Positions 61,915 to 64,000 of a stretch of 64,000 bases of DNA are shown piece after piece (the first letter of the stretch is position 1; each line of letters opens with the position of its first letter). The stretch comes from Allocoleopsis franciscana PCC 7113 (lineage in GTDB: Bacteria; Cyanobacteriota; Cyanobacteriia; Cyanobacteriales; Coleofasciculaceae). The stretch lies in NCBI RefSeq assembly GCF_000317515.1, contig NC_019738.1, forward strand, positions 1,215,501 to 1,279,500, in the 5' to 3' direction. The notes under the pieces are model-generated. The model had not been told where the DNA came from, ran no database searches, and worked only from the letters and a program-made list of their open reading frames with translations. A program made the position numbers and the translations under genes.

Positions 61915-63648
61915 CTATAAATTTAGAGCATTAATCAGTCCAAAGCCCCATTTAATGTCAAAAGTCCCTGCTGGCTGTCCTGGAATTTGACTATTTTCTT
62001 GCAACAGTTCCTTCACAACCTCTGGTTCAAGACTCGGATCTTGCTCTAACAGTAGGGCAACAATACCCGCAAGGAATGGGCACGCCATACTCGTACCAGC
62101 ATTCACCACATAATTAGTATTCACCATTGACCCTCGCGAGGGTCTTGAATCAACCGAAAGCGCAGAAGTAATCATTGCTCCAGGTGCGGCTAAATCTGGC
62201 TTCTGCTCCCCATTACGCAGCGGGCCTTCACTACTAAAGTCAGAAATGTCGTCCAAATTCAATCCAACTTGTCGCGGTATATTGTCAATATCGATGTATT
62301 CCACTTTCGTAGTGTAAGAAGCAACTGTGATGGCACGCTTCGAGGCTCCTGGAGAACCAATCTTCATCGAATCCTGTGCGCTATTGCCCGTAAAAATCAC
62401 TTGAGGAATGGGTTGTCCATCCAGTGTCCACACGTCCACCTGTGCATCTGTTGTTGAAGTATTACGTAACCGCAACTGCCAAACTCCTCCTTTGACAGCC
62501 AGATTGCTGACACCACGAATCTGAACGAAGAAATTATGGTCGCCGTTGACTGGATCAGGGCCTGGTGTAGCAATTAGAACCCCTGCATCAGGCAGGGTGT
62601 AATTTCGTGCCGGATTGTCGCCAGTGATAACGGGTTGAAACGGTGTCACGTATCCGCCGGGAGTCCGCACTGAAACTTCCAACGTACTGTTACCGGGATA
62701 CCAGCCGTTTAACCAGGCGACTCCAACACCCCGGTTAGGGACGTTAAAGCGCATAGTTTGCGTCGTTCTTGGTCGTGCGATCGCTTGACCATGAATGTTA
62801 TCATTGCCCTCATTACCAGCCGCACAGCAGACAATTCGTCCTGGCCCCGATTCGGCGTCAATGATTTGGGAAAGCGAGTCGCTACCGTCGTGGGCATCGG
62901 CATGTCCACCGAGGCTAAGATTCACAACCGCTGGGCGTCCCAATTCACCAGCTACCCGGAAAATGTAGCGGATGCCATCGGCAATGTGGGCATCCTGAAG
63001 GTCGCTTTTAACAATCACATATTCTGCCCCAGGTGCTACCCCTGGATAAGTGGCATCAACACCGGCAGCAATTCCCGCAACGTGGGTTCCATGACCTACA
63101 ATATCGCGGGATGTGGTCAGTTGTCCTTCGGTCAATTCAATTCCATAGCCGCCCTCTGCCACCCCCGAACCCGGTAGTTCTTGGTCCCAAATGCGTAAAA
63201 TCCGTCCTTGGAAGGCGGGATGAGTGGGGTCAATGCCACTGTCCACAATACCAACAATTACGCCCTTGCCCGTTAGCCCCGTTTGGCTTTTAAACTGGGG
63301 CAGATTCACTTTACCAGGGGCAACATCCATCCGCAGTTGTAAGTAGCGTGATGGCTTGATGCGATGAACGGCGGGTTCTTCAGATAAGGGGTCTAAACTG
63401 TCCAGTGGTAAGATTGCCGTCCGCACACGACCTGTGGATTGGTTGACATAAATGTCATATTCTGATAGGTGTTCAAGATTAGCATCCTCGTCACAGTAGA
63501 TAAAAACAACGGTACGGGTTGGCTTCAGATTCTCTTGGGAGGAGATGATACCCAGCGATCGCTTGAGTGGAATTAAAGCTTCTGCACCTTCTGCTTGGTA
63601 GTCTTCTAGGGCAACAAGTAATCCAGCAGAAATTTTTTCAGGTTGCAT
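61915..63648 (-). CDS. Subtilisin-like serine protease (S8), without signal peptide
   Basis: 577 residues from ATG 63648, with AGAGG upstream. Residues about 40-105 form a prodomain-like segment. The catalytic residues are visible: Asp in IVDSGIDPTHP, His in GHGTHVAGIAAG, Asn in CAAGNEGND, and Ser in AGTSMACPFLAG. A P-domain-like insert of about 120 residues lies between the oxyanion Asn and the Ser. There is no signal peptide, so it may be intracellular or exported by another route. Start is near the family's usual N-terminus. Confidence 0.93.
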   Translation of the reverse strand: MQPEKISAGLLVALEDYQAEGAEALIPLKRSLGIISSQENLKPTRTVVFIYCDEDANLEHLSEYDIYVNQSTGRVRTAILPLDSLDPLSEEPAVHRIKPSRYLQLRMDVAPGKVNLPQFKSQTGLTGKGVIVGIVDSGIDPTHPAFQGRILRIWDQELPGSGVAEGGYGIELTEGQLTTSRDIVGHGTHVAGIAAGVDATYPGVAPGAEYVIVKSDLQDAHIADGIRYIFRVAGELGRPAVVNLSLGGHADAHDGSDSLSQIIDAESGPGRIVCCAAGNEGNDNIHGQAIARPRTTQTMRFNVPNRGVGVAWLNGWYPGNSTLEVSVRTPGGYVTPFQPVITGDNPARNYTLPDAGVLIATPGPDPVNGDHNFFVQIRGVSNLAVKGGVWQLRLRNTSTTDAQVDVWTLDGQPIPQVIFTGNSAQDSMKIGSPGASKRAITVASYTTKVEYIDIDNIPRQVGLNLDDISDFSSEGPLRNGEQKPDLAAPGAMITSALSVDSRPSRGSMVNTNYVVNAGTSMACPFLAGIVALLLEQDPSLEPEVVKELLQENSQIPGQPAGTFDIKWGFGLINALNL

Positions 63649-64000
63649 ATCTGACCTCTTACTAATTCAGTGTGCAATTCAAAACACGAAACATCGAAGG
63701 GGGCGGGAATTTGCCAAGACAGCGAGTCTCTGTCAGGGGTTCAGAGCCTTTTTCCCCAGTGATGAAGGCGATCCGCTTTGCGGGTGCCGTAGGCCGATCG
63801 CGGAAGTAGATGACAGTTGATGTAGACCCATTCTGTGTTAACACAGCATGAATTTCCCGTACTGATGGTGGACAGCCCCCTTATAGTTGATAGCTTGCCA
63901 AGAAATGTTGTTTTGAAAGCTGCTCCACCATATTTTTGCCAACGATCAGGTTTGCTTATCACCTTAGGTGCTAAGAAGCTGTTTTAGTAACTACTCTTTA
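63649..64000. other. Window-edge region with uncertain small minus-strand frames
   Basis: Two overlapping minus frames exist: 63662-63844 (60 codons, beginning MLTQNGSTSTVIYFRDRPTA) and 63741-63962. The first ends 13 bases before the subtilase start and could be a small co-transcribed gene, but neither is recognisable and the frames compete. I call neither. Confidence 0.3.

Noticed and set aside
63662-63962. Short minus-strand genes upstream of the subtilase
   Set aside because: Two competing frames, neither with a convincing start or family resemblance.

Overview
The window is chromosomal DNA from a cyanobacterium, most likely a filamentous one of the Microcoleus/Coleofasciculus type. The evidence is the frequent HIP1 octamer (GCGATCGC), a trans-split DnaE intein half, phycocyanobilin:ferredoxin oxidoreductase (PcyA), cyanophycin synthetase with cyanophycinase, CRR7, DUF2854 and DUF3593 proteins, an SLH-domain porin, and many short palindromic intergenic repeats. 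The genus is inferred, not proven.

Layout. 0-9 kb: one uninterrupted minus-strand frame runs from a family 2 glycosyltransferase into a two-partner-secretion (filamentous haemagglutinin) N-terminus and leaves the window at base 1. It is followed by a ParA-like ATPase, a winged-helix protein, a TPR protein whose CHAT domain lacks both catalytic residues, and a VanZ-like membrane protein. 8-13 kb: a WecG/TagA glycosyltransferase, FtsE, a GNAT acetyltransferase, an XRE repressor with a perfect palindromic operator, several small conserved ORFs, a Cys-rich peptide gene, and a c-di-AMP (ydaO-type) riboswitch ahead of a 63-residue orphan gene. 13-18 kb: type II NADH dehydrogenase with DoxX, a CPXCG protein, a YjbQ/UPF0047 protein, and an AT-rich three-gene operon headed by a TIGR04255 protein.

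18-33 kb: a GH13 lipoprotein directly upstream of the C-terminal half of the split DnaE gene, a Ser/Thr kinase, DUF3593 and DUF2499 membrane proteins, CsaB, a long coiled-coil protein, a TnpB remnant, TrmD, and the cphB-cphA cyanophycin pair. 33-46 kb: an SLH porin, a secreted protein with a TPTP-repeat tail, TatA, PcyA, a membrane protein, an M15 peptidase with four internal repeats, a HAD phosphatase, an SLH/GHL10/WG-repeat mosaic and a putative glycosyltransferase.

46-64 kb: aspartate kinase with four ACT domains, a MITE-like repeat, an EEP-family protein, ExbB-ExbD, small conserved proteins, a large hybrid histidine kinase divergent from an OmpR-type regulator, two single-domain receiver proteins, SelO, CRR7, DUF2854, and a subtilase followed by a stand-alone protein resembling its own prodomain.

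The region is mostly ordinary cyanobacterial core and accessory genome. The best candidates for something undescribed are the glycosyltransferase-TPS fused frame with its ParA/winged-helix/pseudo-CHAT neighbours, the c-di-AMP riboswitch gene, the Cys-rich peptide, the TIGR04255 operon, and the subtilase with its duplicated prodomain. Functions are assigned by recognising families and motifs by eye; no database search was run.
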